A stretch of DNA of 64,000 nucleotides, taken from Cyathus striatus. Its lineage: Eukaryota > Basidiomycota > Agaricomycetes > Agaricales > Nidulariaceae. The notes beneath the pieces are model-generated. The model ran no database searches. It was not told where the DNA came from and saw nothing but the letters and a program-made list of their open reading frames with translations. The stretch spans positions 5,146,001 through 5,210,000 of the forward strand of contig JAOVFP010000003.1 in NCBI GenBank assembly GCA_025738555.1, written 5' to 3'. The number at the start of each line of letters is the position of its first letter. Position 1 is the first letter of the stretch. Shown here in pieces: positions 47,675 to 60,514 of the stretch. The translations under genes and the position numbers were made by a program.

Positions 47675-48660
47675 CCTATATAAAGGGTGGAAAAGCTGCC
47701 GAAACCCCTACCCCAGAGTCAGGCGATATACTTCCCAGTCTATTGGCAATGGATAGTGATAGAAGAGCTAAGTCATCATCCTCCTGCAAACGGCAAAGTG
47801 TCAAAATAGCAGTTGCATCACATTGGAGAGGCGAGTGGTACATACGTTGAGAAATTCCTCAAGTTTCTTGAGCAACATCCCGCAGTCTTTCCTGTCTCGT
47901 CGATACTCATCTGAATCCATAAGCATTGATATGAGGATTTCAGCATAGAAACAGCAGTATAATGCATTATAAAGATCATTGTGTGCATAGTAGGCCTTAA
48001 CACTATGGTTAAAAAACTGAGCCCTTCGGAGCAGGGTCATTGCCGGAGTACCCCGAACTTGTGAGCGAGTAGAATTATTTGCACAGGCTTTCAGTTCTGA
48101 GATGGACATGTCCTGTCGGAAGTTCCTTGTATCGCTGGCTGGCCGAGCGTTGAGCCTGTGCGTCGTGGGGTGGTTTAAATGAGGAATGCTGGGCAAAGAA
48201 ATACATGGCATTAAAGACTCACACTAGACGAGATCTCTTAATTTCCATCAATCCCATTTCAACATCTAAATATAGTGGAGACAAGTCTTTGCCGTCACCC
48301 TGAAGATAGTAAAGTGTTGAGATAAACACGTATGGGTAAAAGAAGTAAATGAACGATACATACACCAACAAAATCAAGAAATTTCTCGCGAACTTCCCCA
48401 ACTCTCAGTTATTTATCTCTTGAATTTACTGTTCTGAATCCATGATCATATGTACGAAGGCTTTGGGCTTTACACAAGAGGTCAATGTACCGTAAAGGTC
48501 GCCTCTCATCTTGCGCACACTAGCACGGGTATAGTAAGTCTGAGCCATTCAAACCAAGGTCAATGATGAAGCACCGCAAGCTTTGGCGCGGGCAGATTCT
48601 TCTGCTTTGTGCTTGGTGAATGAAATGCTATCGTGGCGTCCGGGAGTACCATGAGCAGCT
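47675..48660 (-). CDS. Uncharacterised multi-exon gene, helical protein
   Basis: No family recognised. Coding exons on the minus strand appear to be: 5' part to 48555 (HDSISFTKHKAEESARAK), 48519 to about 48440 (RRPLRYIDLLCKAQSLRTYD), about 48420-48369 (EVREKFLDF), then GDGKDLSPLYLDVEMGLMEI, then a large exon with RNFRQDMSISELKACANN and FFNHSVKAYYAHNDLYNALY to KKLEEFLN. The last exon (EDDDLALLSLSIANRLG) stops at 47675. Splice signals are canonical for the last four junctions. The join near 48430 does not keep phase with a normal-size intron. The start codon is uncertain; ATG at 48731 is one candidate. Confidence 0.45.
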
Positions 48661-51600
48661 GGTATGTTGATTGGTAGAGTTGAAATACGTTGAGGTGAGT
48701 GACGTAGATATTCGGGTTGCGAGATGCCCTACGAGTCCAGTATAAGGACGAGACATAGCCGGATGTAATGTTGACCAAAAGATCTGAACTGACAATACGA
48801 AGGTACTTGTTTGTAACGGATGATGCGGATGATGTAATACCCTAGAAGACGAATACGAGTTCTTATAGAGAAACGCGCAGTGTGGAGCATGGCGGTGCAT
48901 AGGAACGGAAACAGACCTTCAGATGTCTATCGGGTGTTAAAAGAGCAAGTTGTGTTACTTGTGTACACAAAACCTTGTGACTGCTGAACGTTGATTAATG
49001 ATTCCCCAGGTCTCCCTATGTGAAAGTTTGGTCATCCATTGTCTATACTCAAAGTCATCATTGAATCTATGGCGCATAAATTATAACATGAGAGTGAGAC
49101 CAGGCTACTTCAGTATTAATCAAGATTGTAAACTTGGTGATTAGCCTGCTTGATAGTAGAATAACAATTACCAGAAAATGATAATAGTTCATGCACATGG
49201 TTTGAGCAAGGTGTGAGTCAGAAGGTTTGTGAGCATTGTTCATCACCACATCCATTTCTTTCGACGCGTCACTTTACAGCCCAGCAAGTAGTAGGTGAGG
49301 AGTGGGCGGGGAACTTGGAGTACCCTTTCAATCCAAAAGGCCGGAGGAACATCCTTGGAATATCCAATCAGCTCGCTAGCCAATGACTGGTACGCCTACA
49401 GATAATAGATTACAGTCGGAATGGACATCTGGAGTGTGTGTAAGTCGTCGTTCGAACGCAGGCTTGCGCTTAGGGCTAACAGCCGGGGTCCGGAGCCCTG
49501 CGATGGATTGTATTTGCACCTATGTACGCGTTATTTGTACCCTGCCGTAAATAACAAAAGACTCAAGAAACGCGAAGGGTGTCCTTCAATTTCAAACCAC
49601 CAACCCATATGCCGCTCGCTCACTGCCAGGGATTCCCTTGTCTTTTCTCACCTTTAACGCTCTGGGTGCCTTTCGATTCGCATCTTCTCCACTTCTCTCT
49701 GTCACTTGCTGCTCCAGCCAACATGATCCACTCGTAGCCCGAGTGTCATCTAACCCTAAGGATTTATAGGTCACAGGAATCCATATTTAGCTTCTGGAAG
49801 ACTCCCTACTCAGCTATCGATGAAGTCGGGTGTATATCGAACGGCTTGTGATAGCTGAACCTTTCACTCCGGACTTGTATGAGCAAACTACAGAACCAAT
49901 GGAGACATTCTCGCCTCAATGACATCTACAGCACTCCCATTATCGCTCCTCCGGAAAGTGCTCATGCCGAATTACTTTCTCTTTTCTCCTTTCTACGCAC
50001 AAATCTCCGTTTGTGTGGCCTCGGGACCCCGCTTCCTATGATTTTATCGCATACATGCCGCACTGGATTGCCACTTCAACTGGATAACCCGGCCTCGCTA
50101 GCCGTAAAGTCACTGTTGTGAGCATCTCTAGTATGTCGATAATGTTGTTAGTGGTCAGCGGGAAGGCTATACCGGAAACACGTGAGATTCACGATTGAGT
50201 AGAAATGATGATCGCGGATGGACACCAGAGGAGCGTCGCGGTGTGTTTCTCGGGAAATACGCTGTGGATTGAGAGGATTGCGTACAGTCCCAGGTCGTAG
50301 TAAACGTGCAGGTCCACTGGGTTTTCGTACTAGTCTGGTTACTCGGACTAAATTTACCCAGAGGCACCCCTGTGATTGGTTCTTCTAAAGATTTCGACCT
50401 GCTGTTTACGGCTGCAGTAGAGTCTTCAACATCTGAAGCTCACATACAGGACTCCTGGGGCCTGGGCCTCTGGCCTTTTTCCCTGAGCAGTTTCAGCCTT
50501 CATGGTGAGCGTAAGCCTCAAACCCCGGTGACGTTTTCGACGAATTTCGATCACCGTGGACTGCATGCATTTCACTTGAACCTTTCTCGTTATAAGGGGT
50601 CAAGAGAGTGTTTGTTGAAGTCCTGAAGCGTTGGCGAACGCGTCGAAATTCTATGGCTACGCGGCTGTGTGCTCCAGAGGTTCAGAAGTCGGGAAGTTGT
50701 GGAGAGATATCAAGGAAACGCACTGAAAAGCTTGGCCCCTGTGTCTGTGTCTTCGACATTCGGTAGTTTCGAATGGCACTAGCGGACATGCATCCGGCGC
50801 ATGTTCAGCAGTATGCAAGATTTTCTTCAGCCTTACGTGTTTCTTTTCGCCCCCAAGTCCAGTCCTTCTCTTAATAGAAGGCTGGCTGCTTCTCTTATCG
50901 TGAGTTAGTAGTCTGGTTCTCACTTTACCACATTGTCTTCTTTGCTGGTTCCGGTGGAGGCTTGGGAGTCTCTGTGCCAACTGGACCACTGGGGCGTTGG
51001 TGCCCTGTTTGCAGCCGCTTTGTTATAACAGCTAGTACGCAAAGACTAAAGCTTCAGGGCCGAAGGTGGATTTCTGACGCTGCTTTCTATCCACACGCTC
51101 GTTACAATTGTTTTCCATCCTCTCTATCCTCCTGTGTTTGATGAATCACATCCGTATTGCCGCCGCGCTTGAGACTGTTCTGGGGCGGTAGACTGTGATT
51201 TTCATGTTTGCTTGACAGTTGTAGCCGAAGCTGTGATCCCCACGGGGAATGCAGCAGAGATTCGTTCTCGAGGTCGGCTGCAGCCTGATGGCTCAGTGAA
51301 CTGAAGAGCGCATATACTCAGCCTCAGACAGGCCTCATGAAGTGGGAGTGGTATGGTATATGTTGATGAGAACTCAGGTTGGCTCTAGTAAAATGGTTAG
51401 CTTGCAGCTTGTGGCTCGTACAAGAAAGCACGTAGAATTTTATCTCTGGTTCAGGTGATACGAGCGGAAGACTGTACGCATTGCGAGAAGTGGGAGCATA
51501 TGGGTGCGTATCGTTCTCATGTTCAGGAGACTTTCTACGTATGTCTTCTTTCTGGGCCAATAGCAAGGGTGTATGGTATAGGTGTTGAGTGGGGGAAGTA

Positions 51601-52330
51601 TCCGTTGTAGTGATGGATATTACCCGTAGAGCAAGAACCTGGCGAACACATGCGGGGAATGGGAATGTAGCGGGGGAAGCCTTAGTGGCTCCGAGAGTGA
51701 AAGCTGCGCTGGGGGTTAACTGGGGGAGTCCTCTGTAGATTGTCAGGCGTGTGCCTAGCGTTTATTGCGCCGGTTCCGTAAATTTTTTCCTCACCATTAC
51801 CTTCGCGGTAATACTTTCCGACAGCATTGCGTTGTCCAACTCATTTAATAGTTGGGGAGAATCAACAGATGGGTGTAAATGGAAGGTTTGTCAACAGCAT
51901 CTGATTTGACAGATTCCGAAGGAGCATCTGCTGGGTTTTCTGAAATCCAGAATGAGGTGAGTGGGGTGTTTACCGTGTCGATTAGACTTTTGCACATACG
52001 TCATTTTTTTTAGCAGATTTCAAATTTCGACAGGAAGCAAGTTGGTACTCCCTCAGCACCCCAGGATAACGGATTCAAAGACAATCATAACGATTTTCAC
52101 AAGGATCCAGGGAGATAACGCGAATCGGAGGATCGCGATAACAACAAATAGAGCGGATTTTTTGGTGCCAGTGTAATTTTATTCTGGGTTAGAACTCTGC
52201 CGAAGCGTTTGGGGGGTTTCTTCAGGATTTCACGTGAGTATCTTCATTAAGGGTCTAATGGTAAAGGGGTAGATCCCATCCATGTATAGTACCGATTCAT
52301 TCACCCTCTGCAATAATAATATTCGCGATA
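48661..52330. other. Gene-poor 3.7 kb
   Basis: No gene can be supported on either strand. Short open frames exist (for example 50306-50626 plus) but none shows a domain or splice structure. A stretch at about 49035-49090 is similar to 54655-54705 (shared CAAAGTCAT and TGGCGCATAA blocks). There is no tRNA, rRNA or transposase. Confidence 0.5.
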
Positions 52331-54433
52331 TCACTCCTGTGAGCCCTCCGGGCCATTATACGACATAGCCTCACGATCAAGACTCATTAGTCGCGCATAT
52401 TCCAGCAATAGCCTTTATGTTAGCAGGTCAATAAACAATAAATCCTGACAAAATAAAGGCTGACCTGAAGAAATAAGCAATAATATCTTCTCTTCTCCAG
52501 AAAGTAAGACTCCACTCTCTCCCAGCTTTAGCTATCTTTCGAACAAGATCTTCATGAGCACCCTCGCCGTTGGCATCGCCACGAAAAAATAGCAGCGCAT
52601 CGTGAAGGTCGGAAAGATCTAGTTGAATTGGTACATAATGCACCCACGGAGCAACGCGATCGGCATACCTGACAGAATTTATTCACGACTGGCGACAAAG
52701 TTAGCAATGCCATTAACTTACCATTCGGGATAAATGGTCGATTTGAAAACCATTGCATTGGTAGTCATCAACCGTTTGAATCTTCCAGACCACCCATTTC
52801 CATCAACCTAAACAAGTCATGAGCAAGACACGAAAACTGGGGGAAAGATATGATATGTACATCTATTACATATTTATACTTTCCGGCTTCGGCTTGGTTT
52901 TGTCGCTGCCTCCAAGCATAAGTTCGTTGAATTCTTTACAAAACGAATCCGGTGAACACAGAACAGGGTCCCCAACAAAGGCAATATCCATAAGCGCGGG
53001 GTTCAGCCGTGCCTTGCGGTATTCTTTTAGGGGCCCCACCTTCTCCTTCTTGCTCCGGTTAGGGGGCAAAACCCTTACGGTCCCATTCACCTCATTAGTG
53101 GTCCAAACCAGGAAATCTCGCTGTTGATGCTTCCAATGGGTGTCAACTTTACGCCATGTCCCAGTGCTCGTACCCCGCCACATGAGTCGTTCCTCAATCC
53201 TATCATCCCATTCAGGATCCTCCGAGCGAGGGAAGATATCTTCAACCCATCCATAAGAAGTAGGAATGCGAATATTGTGATGAATTGTAGTTGAGCACTG
53301 CGTAAACTCCGGCACCATTGTTTCCTGTGGCGTTGGGCCAGAGTTATGGGACAAAAACTGCCCATGTTGGTGAAAGAGCTGAGGATGCGTACAAGGATCC
53401 ATAGACTTTGGATGATCGTATATAAATGTCTTTTTAGGCTGCGGGTCTGGCGGATGATCCAGGTTAACAGGTCTCCTTCCTGCAACTGAAGCTGGGGAGC
53501 AAGCAGATACCCAGCCAAGATAGCTAATTTTGGGTAGTTCTCCACGCTTGACATCTGTAATATTAGTTTCAGAAGTCTACATACATAAAGAGTGAACGAA
53601 AAAAGACGCACACTTTTTAAATGAAGCGGCGTTCAGAGCTGCCTTCTTCACAGCAAAGTCGGAAAGTCGATTAGGACTATCGTGGGGGGAGAATGTCGCA
53701 CGAAAAGGTGGAAGATAATCATTAACTTCATTTAAGAGCTCAATAAGCCCCCGCGACCCAGCTATCAGCTGGTCGTATTTCCCTTTGTCGAAGGCATACG
53801 TGACTATTCTGATTTTACTTCCAGCTGTCTTGCCAATGGTATAAGAGTCTTTCGTTTTCTCTAGCTCAGCTTGAGTCCGAATGAGGTCTTCAGGACTGAT
53901 TCCCCAGAACGGTTCAAGGTCGTGGTATATTTGGTCATATTCGTCCGGCAGCTGGACGTCATTCTCCACAACGTAGTTCCACCTTCTCGTCAGTGGTTTT
54001 AGTAGCCATGGGGTATACAGATAAAAAAGTACGAACCAATCATCGAATCCACGGGGAGGTGCTCGGTGGTATCTACGTCGATACTCTTGTACTGCTTCCT
54101 CCAGTGTGCGACTACTTTTTTGAGTTTCTGCTTCCAATCACTCTCCGCTCTTTCCATCAACTCGTAAATAGGATGCGGTCCATGTTCGTTGACCTCCAGA
54201 AGACCATTAAGGTGGTATTTATGCTTTCCCAGAGGAGGGGAAGGCTTTTTAGGGTTTTCTTGCGTGGAGTGCGTTACGGTTACTGTCACTGGAGGTTGGT
54301 GTGGTTTTGATGGTACACGAACAGAAATAGGGTGGTCGTTGAAGCAGTGGTTTTTTAAGGCAAAACAGACTACCGCAAGGGTACCTCCTATAACCACAAG
54401 CATCTTCGCGATCCTTTTTACCGTTAACCGCAT
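52331..54433 (-). CDS. GT90 (CAP10-like) glycosyltransferase, type II membrane protein
   Basis: Family GT90 includes fungal capsule xylosyltransferases and POGLUT-type enzymes acting in the Golgi/ER lumen. Start MRLTVKRIAKMLVVIGGT has a single N-terminal anchor, then a Pro-rich stem. Core blocks are HPIYELMERAESDWKQKL, LEEAVQEYRRRYHRAPPRGF, LPDEYDQIYHDLEPFWGI, SYTIGK, ERLMWRGTSTG, VDGNGWSGRFKRLM, RVAPWVHYVPIQLDLSDLHD, FFRGDANGEGAH and AGREWSLTFWRRED. The final exon gives LLLEYARLMSLDREAM and stops at 52331, after an intron with a TGCTAAC branch point. One base seems missing from an A run at 54116-54121 (coding strand) and another from 52880-52882. With these, the frame is continuous over about 580 residues. 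The acceptor substrate is unknown. Confidence 0.87.
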
Positions 54434-54971
54434 ACTGTACCGATCTGTATGGGGGCAACCAGGTTTCAGAGCGAGACCGAAATTTTTGGTGCAACAATAA
54501 AAACCATAGTCCAATAGTGCGTGACAGCCAACCAAATTAGCAACTGAATAGGCATAAAGTAAGGTATTATAGTGGATGCTGAGATTTATATTGGATCGAG
54601 CAAGGCAAATCACACACTTGCCTTTACTCATTCAATTCAACATTGCTGCTAGTATTGCCCATACCCAAAGTCATTGTTGAATCTGTGGCGCATAATAAGA
54701 GACTGAGACTAGTGTCGACGTCAGAGTAAGTAGTAGTATGCAGAGCGTTTGAGTTGACTTCGAAGTGTACATCCTCATTTGACTACTTACCCGCGCTTAT
54801 CATGTTACCTTAGTCATTGGAGTCCTTACTGCGCAGGTGCTTCAAGTACGTCTAGAACTAGGATCCAGGACCAGATCTTAAATAAGCTGTAGCCATCTAC
54901 TTGCCATCGTTCACCGACATCATCCAGTCATTGACCCCACCCTGCCACACTAGAGTACATTCATAGGTAGC
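54434..54971. promoter_or_regulatory. Divergent intergenic region, GT90 / 3-hydroxyanthranilate dioxygenase
   Basis: 538 bp between two divergent start codons, so it must hold both promoters. It also contains the second copy (about 54655-54705) of the sequence similar to 49035-49090. No specific factor site can be named. Confidence 0.4.
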
Positions 54972-55792
54972 ATGCCTCTCCCTCCTCCAATCAACTTCCC
55001 TAAATGGCTCTCCGAGAATGCACACCGCTTACAACCGCCCGTGAATAATTTCTGTCTATACAAGGGAGGCGACTTTATCGTTATGGCAGTTGGTGGTCCC
55101 AACGAGAGGAAGGACTACCACGTCAATGAAACAGAGGTGCTCGGAATAATAAATACATAATTGTTGGTTATATCTCATCGATCATCCAATGCAGGAGTGG
55201 TTCTATCAGCACAAGGGTGGAATGCTGTTAAGGACAGTGGACGGTAACGAATTTAAGGATATTAGGATAGAGGAAGGAGAGATGTTCCTGTTGCCTGGTA
55301 AGTGGCGGTGTTGTAACTTGTCACTCGATGGCTTATTTCATCTCATCTTATCTGCAGCAAATACCCCCACAATCCAGTGCGATTCGCAAACACTGTCGGT
55401 ATAGTCTTAGAGAGAGAGCGTCCCACAGATGCCATTGGTATGGCTTGATGTTGGAATTATATTCAGACTTGCAAAATGCTCATACAAATGCAGATCGGCT
55501 AAGATGGTACTGCCGTTCTGGTGCTCACAGCGAGCCGACGATTATCTACGAGGAATCCTTCCATGTCACGGATCTTGGAACTCAGCTTAAGCCTGTCATC
55601 GAAAAATGGATGAGCGATGAGAAGATCAGGACTTGCAAAGGTTGTGGCACTATAGCGGACGCGAAGTAGAGATAAAAGACGGAGGTTTGACGTGATGCTA
55701 ACTTTTATTGATTAGATTGACGCTACTATATAATTGATTACCTATCATGTGAGCAATGCGGAACCCAAGTGGAAGGTGCTTATAACAGCTAG
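54972..55792 (+). CDS. bna1: 3-hydroxyanthranilate 3,4-dioxygenase
   Basis: Opens the ring of 3-hydroxyanthranilate in the kynurenine route to quinolinate and NAD. It is a non-haem iron cupin. Start [20 protein letters not shown] is followed by [20 protein letters not shown] (His and Glu iron ligands), [11 protein letters not shown], and LLPANTPHNPVRF (third His ligand). [14 protein letters not shown] and the C-terminal CKGCG follow. One base is missing from the C run at 55364-55368. After [11 protein letters not shown] there is an in-frame stop if unspliced. However, a 50-nt stretch with a GCTAAC branch point leads to a further exon with [17 protein letters not shown], stopping at 55790-55792. 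That would complete a two-CxxC rubredoxin-like site known in bacterial enzymes. The frame into that exon needs an indel. Confidence 0.9.
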
Positions 55793-57100
55793 TAGTTACG
55801 CATGCTCTATTCAAGTCTAAGCATACAATCATCTTCCGCAACGCCCACGCTCGTATCGCTGCGTCTTTCTGGTAAATCAGAGAAGTTAACGGAACTGGAA
55901 CACTACCGATGAGTATTTTCTGATTTTAGACACAAAGGGAACACATCGCGTCGGAATTCGACGTGTCGGAGAGAGAGAGCGATTGTCTATGCCACTCAAC
56001 ACATCTCCAGCAATATCAATACTTCCATTGCTACCGTGGTATAACCAGTAGTCCGCCATCGAAAGCTCCAATATGGACTCATAGAATAAACTGATGTGAG
56101 CAAAGGTGAGTAAGTATGTTGGCACATTTTCACGGCAGATGATCACAATTTGCAAACGGTCCTGTAATAATGACGTGAGGGAGGGCTATGCAACCTATTT
56201 TAATTAGCATTCGGACAATTGTTAATGTATAAGATATCGCTAGACCGTACGCCGCTGTCAAGGAGATAAATAGAGCATTTTAAATCGCTCTTGGAGCAAG
56301 TGACCTAGTGCGATGAACACTGCGAGTGAGAAATGCTAGGAGACGCTGAGTCTTGAGATCTGAGAGGTCTTGAGTAAGGCCGAAAATCATGAACTGGTGA
56401 CCATCGAGAAGCCGAAGGAATTGAAGGGATCGACGGATCGTGGGAACAACTCGATCTCTTTTCGTCCACTTTCAGGAACGCGTTTATCCAGGTCTATCCT
56501 CCTGAATTCTCACCTTCAAGCTTCAAGGCTATTCTAGGTTCTATGACGACTTTCAGGTCCAGTATTTTGACTCACAGAGTACAATTTTCGAAAGGAGAAA
56601 TGTTGAGGGTTTTATTCTAGTGGAATTTCTTATCAGTAGACTCACTGTGACCGATAACGCAACTGAAATGACAAGCTTGTTTCGCATACAATTTCCCTCA
56701 GACTTGCGATTTCATGAATGGAGCTTATGCTGGCAGATGTATGTATCATCGACGAGAAAGCCCGTTCTCGCACGGGTTGAAATTCCAATCGCTACACACG
56801 TTCCATAGCTCATCGAGGCCTGTAATCACGATGACCAAGTTCTTAAAGTTCTGCATCGCCTTTTTCGAGATTCCGCAGCATTCGAACTGCCAGATTAATG
56901 GCTGAAATTATCTCCCCCGTGACTGGATTGGCTGCATTGGACCGAAAGCTTTCTTTTCCCGAAATGGCAGTGTCCACTTAACGGAACTGGCCCCCTAACT
57001 CCCATTCGTTGCGCGTATAAGAAGGTCTTCAAGATGGATATGTCGCCTCAAAGCCCCTCTGTCTCTAGCCACTTCCAAATTCGCATTCTTCTCCATCACC
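55793..57100. other. Intergenic, no supported gene
   Basis: No coding sequence supported. TATAAGAAGG at 57016 lies about 85 bp before the next start and may be its TATA box. Confidence 0.45.
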
Positions 57101-57966
57101 ATGTCTTACAACCAGGAGCGTGATAACAGCGACTCATATGGTTCCAGCAACAACGACCGTAGCGACTCCTATGCGCCTCTGGACGCGGGAAAATGATTCG
57201 ATCTAACACCTATGGCGTCCGACTCTGGACGCGGTGGAAATGATTCGTCTGACACGTACGGATCGTCGAGGAACAACGACTCTTCTGACTCGTATGGCTC
57301 GTCGCGCCGCGGTGACGATGATTCTTCCAACAATTACGGATCGTCCAACGATTCTTCTTCCAATAATTATGGATCCTCTGACACCTACGGATCCTCCGGC
57401 AAGCGTGACAACGACACTTCGTCTAACACTTACGGATCCTCCAACGACAACGATCGTTCTTCTAGCAACACCTACGGGAAATCCGACTCTTACGGCTCCA
57501 GGAACGACGATGGCAACAACCGCTCCTCCGGCAACACATACGGTAATTCGGATTCCTACGGCTCCAAGAACAACTCTTCCGATTCGTATGGTTCCAGCAA
57601 CAATTCTTCCAACTCTTACGGCTCCAAGAACGACTCTTCCGATTCATATGGCTCCAACAACAACTCTTCCAACTCCTACGGTTCCAATAACAACTCTGAA
57701 TCCAAGAGCTCCAATGACTGGGTCGACAAAGGTGTTAACTTCGCTGCCAGCAAGGCTGGTTACAATATCGTATGTTCTTCTACTCCCCTTTCACCTACAT
57801 TTTACTCACTACCAAGGCTTTGTTGCTGGCATAGGACGAGTCCACTGCTGACAAGATTGGTGATGGCGTGAGAGAAGGTCTTAAGAAGTTCGGTGGTGGC
57901 TGTAAGTCCCTTCGTTTATCGTGCTACGCGTGGCTTGGTGCTGATCATGGTCATTTTTCAGTCTAA
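57101..57966 (+). CDS. Asn/Ser/Gly/Tyr-rich DSYGSS-repeat protein with conserved C-terminal helix
   Basis: Starts MSYNQERDNSDSYGSSNN. Some twenty degenerate units follow, of the type [SN][DN][ST]YGSS with interspersed RGG, NN and KK. It ends with a distinct folded-looking tail, DWVDKGVNFAASKAGYNI, joined by splicing to DESTADKIGDGVREGLKKF and a two-codon last exon (stop 57964-57966). Introns are 57769-57834 and about 57902-57961. Between 57160 and 57230 several one-base shifts break the repeat register; from 57212 the frame is clean. The composition is prion-like and very hydrophilic. Similar repeat proteins occur widely in Agaricomycetes, and roles in desiccation or stress are speculative. 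No signal peptide is seen. Confidence 0.75.
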
Positions 57967-60514
57967 TTTTGTCTTTGGGGGTTTCAAGAAGTATATATGT
58001 AAAAAATTCAAGCATCCTATGATTTAGTTATTAAACGACATTCATTAAGCAATACGATTATGCCTACATATGCAACTATTATCATGTTTTATATCTTTGC
58101 GTGACGTTGAGCAGCGATGCTGGAAAGATGCAATGTGTAAGTTAAGTATTGACGAAACGGTGCGCGCGCCGCGAGCGCCACTGACGCGTTTCGATTCAAA
58201 TTTGGCTTTATTGATTTCTGAAGTTTCGGCATCTTCGGCCTAGGACTTAACCACAGAATTCATGTTTTTTCTTATGTCTACAACCATACTTATTTACTTC
58301 TTGCTTCTTGTCCGAGGTTATCTTTTATATTGGAACTACTTGGATGTATAACAATTGAGGAAATATAAGTCCTCTGTCAAGACCAAGTCATTAGTGCTTA
58401 CTACGGCTGACCTCTCGAAATGTTATACGATTCGGATATTAGTTTATGGATCTCCCTGCGACCAAATCTTATCTTGGTACGAAGTCGAACAAGTACGAAA
58501 TTGTTATTTGCCACATTTACAATCCTAAGTATACGGAGCCGCGCACAGCACATGAACCCATGTAAGTACCACCGCCAATTCCCGCCTGTACACCTCAAGC
58601 ACCTTGCTTGCCGCGAGAGCTTACAATTACACTCTTCGGGGTAGGTTTGCGACATGATAGAAAAACCCGAAGCTATCTAACGCCTATCATTAAACCGATA
58701 AGGTATATACACAAGGTTATCGTTCTCAGAGAACGAGATTGCGAGTTTAACCTTATGGATGGGGTATGCAAAAGGGAAATTTCTAGTGAACCTATATGTG
58801 AAGAGAATGTAAAAACTTTCTTTATGATACCTACAACCACATCCAAACGCCATATGTATGACTTCACAAAATGGAACGAGTTAAATCCGCCAGAAAGGCA
58901 TGAACTCTAAGTCTATTTTTAGCGTACACTTACTAGGTTAGATTTAGCAAGTGGGCAGCGGATCGACTGGAGCATTGATATCGTATCAGGCCCATGCGTG
59001 TATTGGCATAATGGTCTGAGGATGCACGATGAGGGTGCTAGCACGCGCTGAAGTGAGAATCAAAAGAATTTAAACAAGTTAAAATCGAAGGATATGAAGA
59101 GGGCCATAGTTGTTTTCGGGGTCCGTTTCACTTGCTATCTATTATTATACTCGTCAGGGATACTTAAGTACTTGCCACGAGAGCTTGTATGCTTGATTCA
59201 TTCCAGGTTTCCTGCACTATCGTATCTTGTTTCCTTTAGAAGTCTAGCGTGAAGTAAAGACTTGAAGCACTGGTAGCTGGACTGAGCGTTCCTGTTTTGT
59301 GTAATCACGCGTTGGCTTTTTGAGCGCGCAGCCGTAAGGTGTCTGAGTAGGAGGAAATGGTACCGTAGGCCGGAGCGGCACAGGTGAAATTATTCAAAGC
59401 AGCATGGCAGTGAAATTAGAATCGGGAGATGTTCGAAAATTCTGTGACGCGACAAGTTTTTAAAAATACAACAACTTGCGGAGCTCAGGATTATTTTTAT
59501 CGTTGGACATGGACCACGCCACATGTATGTATATACATAAGACAAAAATGATACTTTGCACCTCTTAAAAACTGGAGAGTGCGGGAATTTGTGGAGGAGG
59601 ACAACAGCTGTTTGGGGGGTCATACCGGAGACAGGCTCGGAAGCGCCGAAGGGGGCGGGCAGGGTTGAAATTATTTTCCTGCTTGCGATTCCGAGACGCG
59701 AGACGCTGGATTAGGTTAAAGGGATAAAAATAGCGAGCGCGTTGTTAGTTGGTGGAATGAGAAGTAGGTATTCGAGCGTCGAGAACTTATGAAAAGGAAT
59801 GAAGGAACGCTGGAATGGAGGTGTGAATAGATAGAAGATGATGGAGTATAGTTTGTAAAAAAGCAGCGGATGGGATTGATTTGGTGGTTCCAGGGATGGG
59901 TGTTGGATACAAGAGACAAGAGATGTCGATGCGGGACAATGCGGGGTACTGGAGTGATAGATGCATGTAGAGAAGACAGAAAGAGTTGTCAAGGAAGGGG
60001 ATGAAGTGGATCGTACAGAGGGTCGAGAGGAGTGTAGAACGGTCTGCCAAGGACTCGATCCAAGTGATTTCAGTTGTCTGCGGTCGTTGTGTGCCGTGTT
60101 TGGAAGGAGCGCCGGGGAGAATCCGGAATGAGTGCCCGGGGTCTTCCGAGGGTACACGCATTTTAATGGTGTATGCGGTGGGGTGGTTGGATTCTGGTGG
60201 TTGAAGTGTGTGGAGAAGGGGACTGGAGAGGATGAGATAAATAAATGAGGCGGCAGGGAGAGGGTTGTGAGAGGGAGAGGGTGGCAACGGTGCCATTGTG
60301 ATTGTTGACAGCCAGCTGCAATCAGGGTTGTGGATATAGCCGGAGTCCAGCCGGGGTCCCATTCCACAAATTTAAGGTGCGAATGTTTGCCTGCGAAAGC
60401 CTTTCATTCAACCGTCTGCCATCCTCATCTCTCTCCAACTTTCCTTTCCTCTCCTTATACTCTCCCTTCTCCCTTTTCTTCTCCCTCTCCCTCCTCTTCT
60501 GAGGATTCACCGCA
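57967..60514. other. Intergenic, no supported gene
   Basis: About 2.5 kb without a recognisable gene. Open frames on the minus strand at 59711-60367 are low-complexity Pro/Ser/Thr translations of a G/A-rich plus strand and show no domain. The C/T-rich run 60420-60500 is a typical basidiomycete core promoter for the next gene. Confidence 0.5.

Noticed and set aside
52240..52330. Possible tRNA (GGTCTAATGGTAAAGG...)
   Set aside because: Resembles a D arm, but no acceptor or T arm can be paired, and it abuts the GT90 3' end.
59711..60367. 218-codon minus-strand open frame as a gene
   Set aside because: The translation is low-complexity Ser/Pro/Thr/His, a product of G/A-rich plus-strand DNA, with overlapping equally long frames in the same place.
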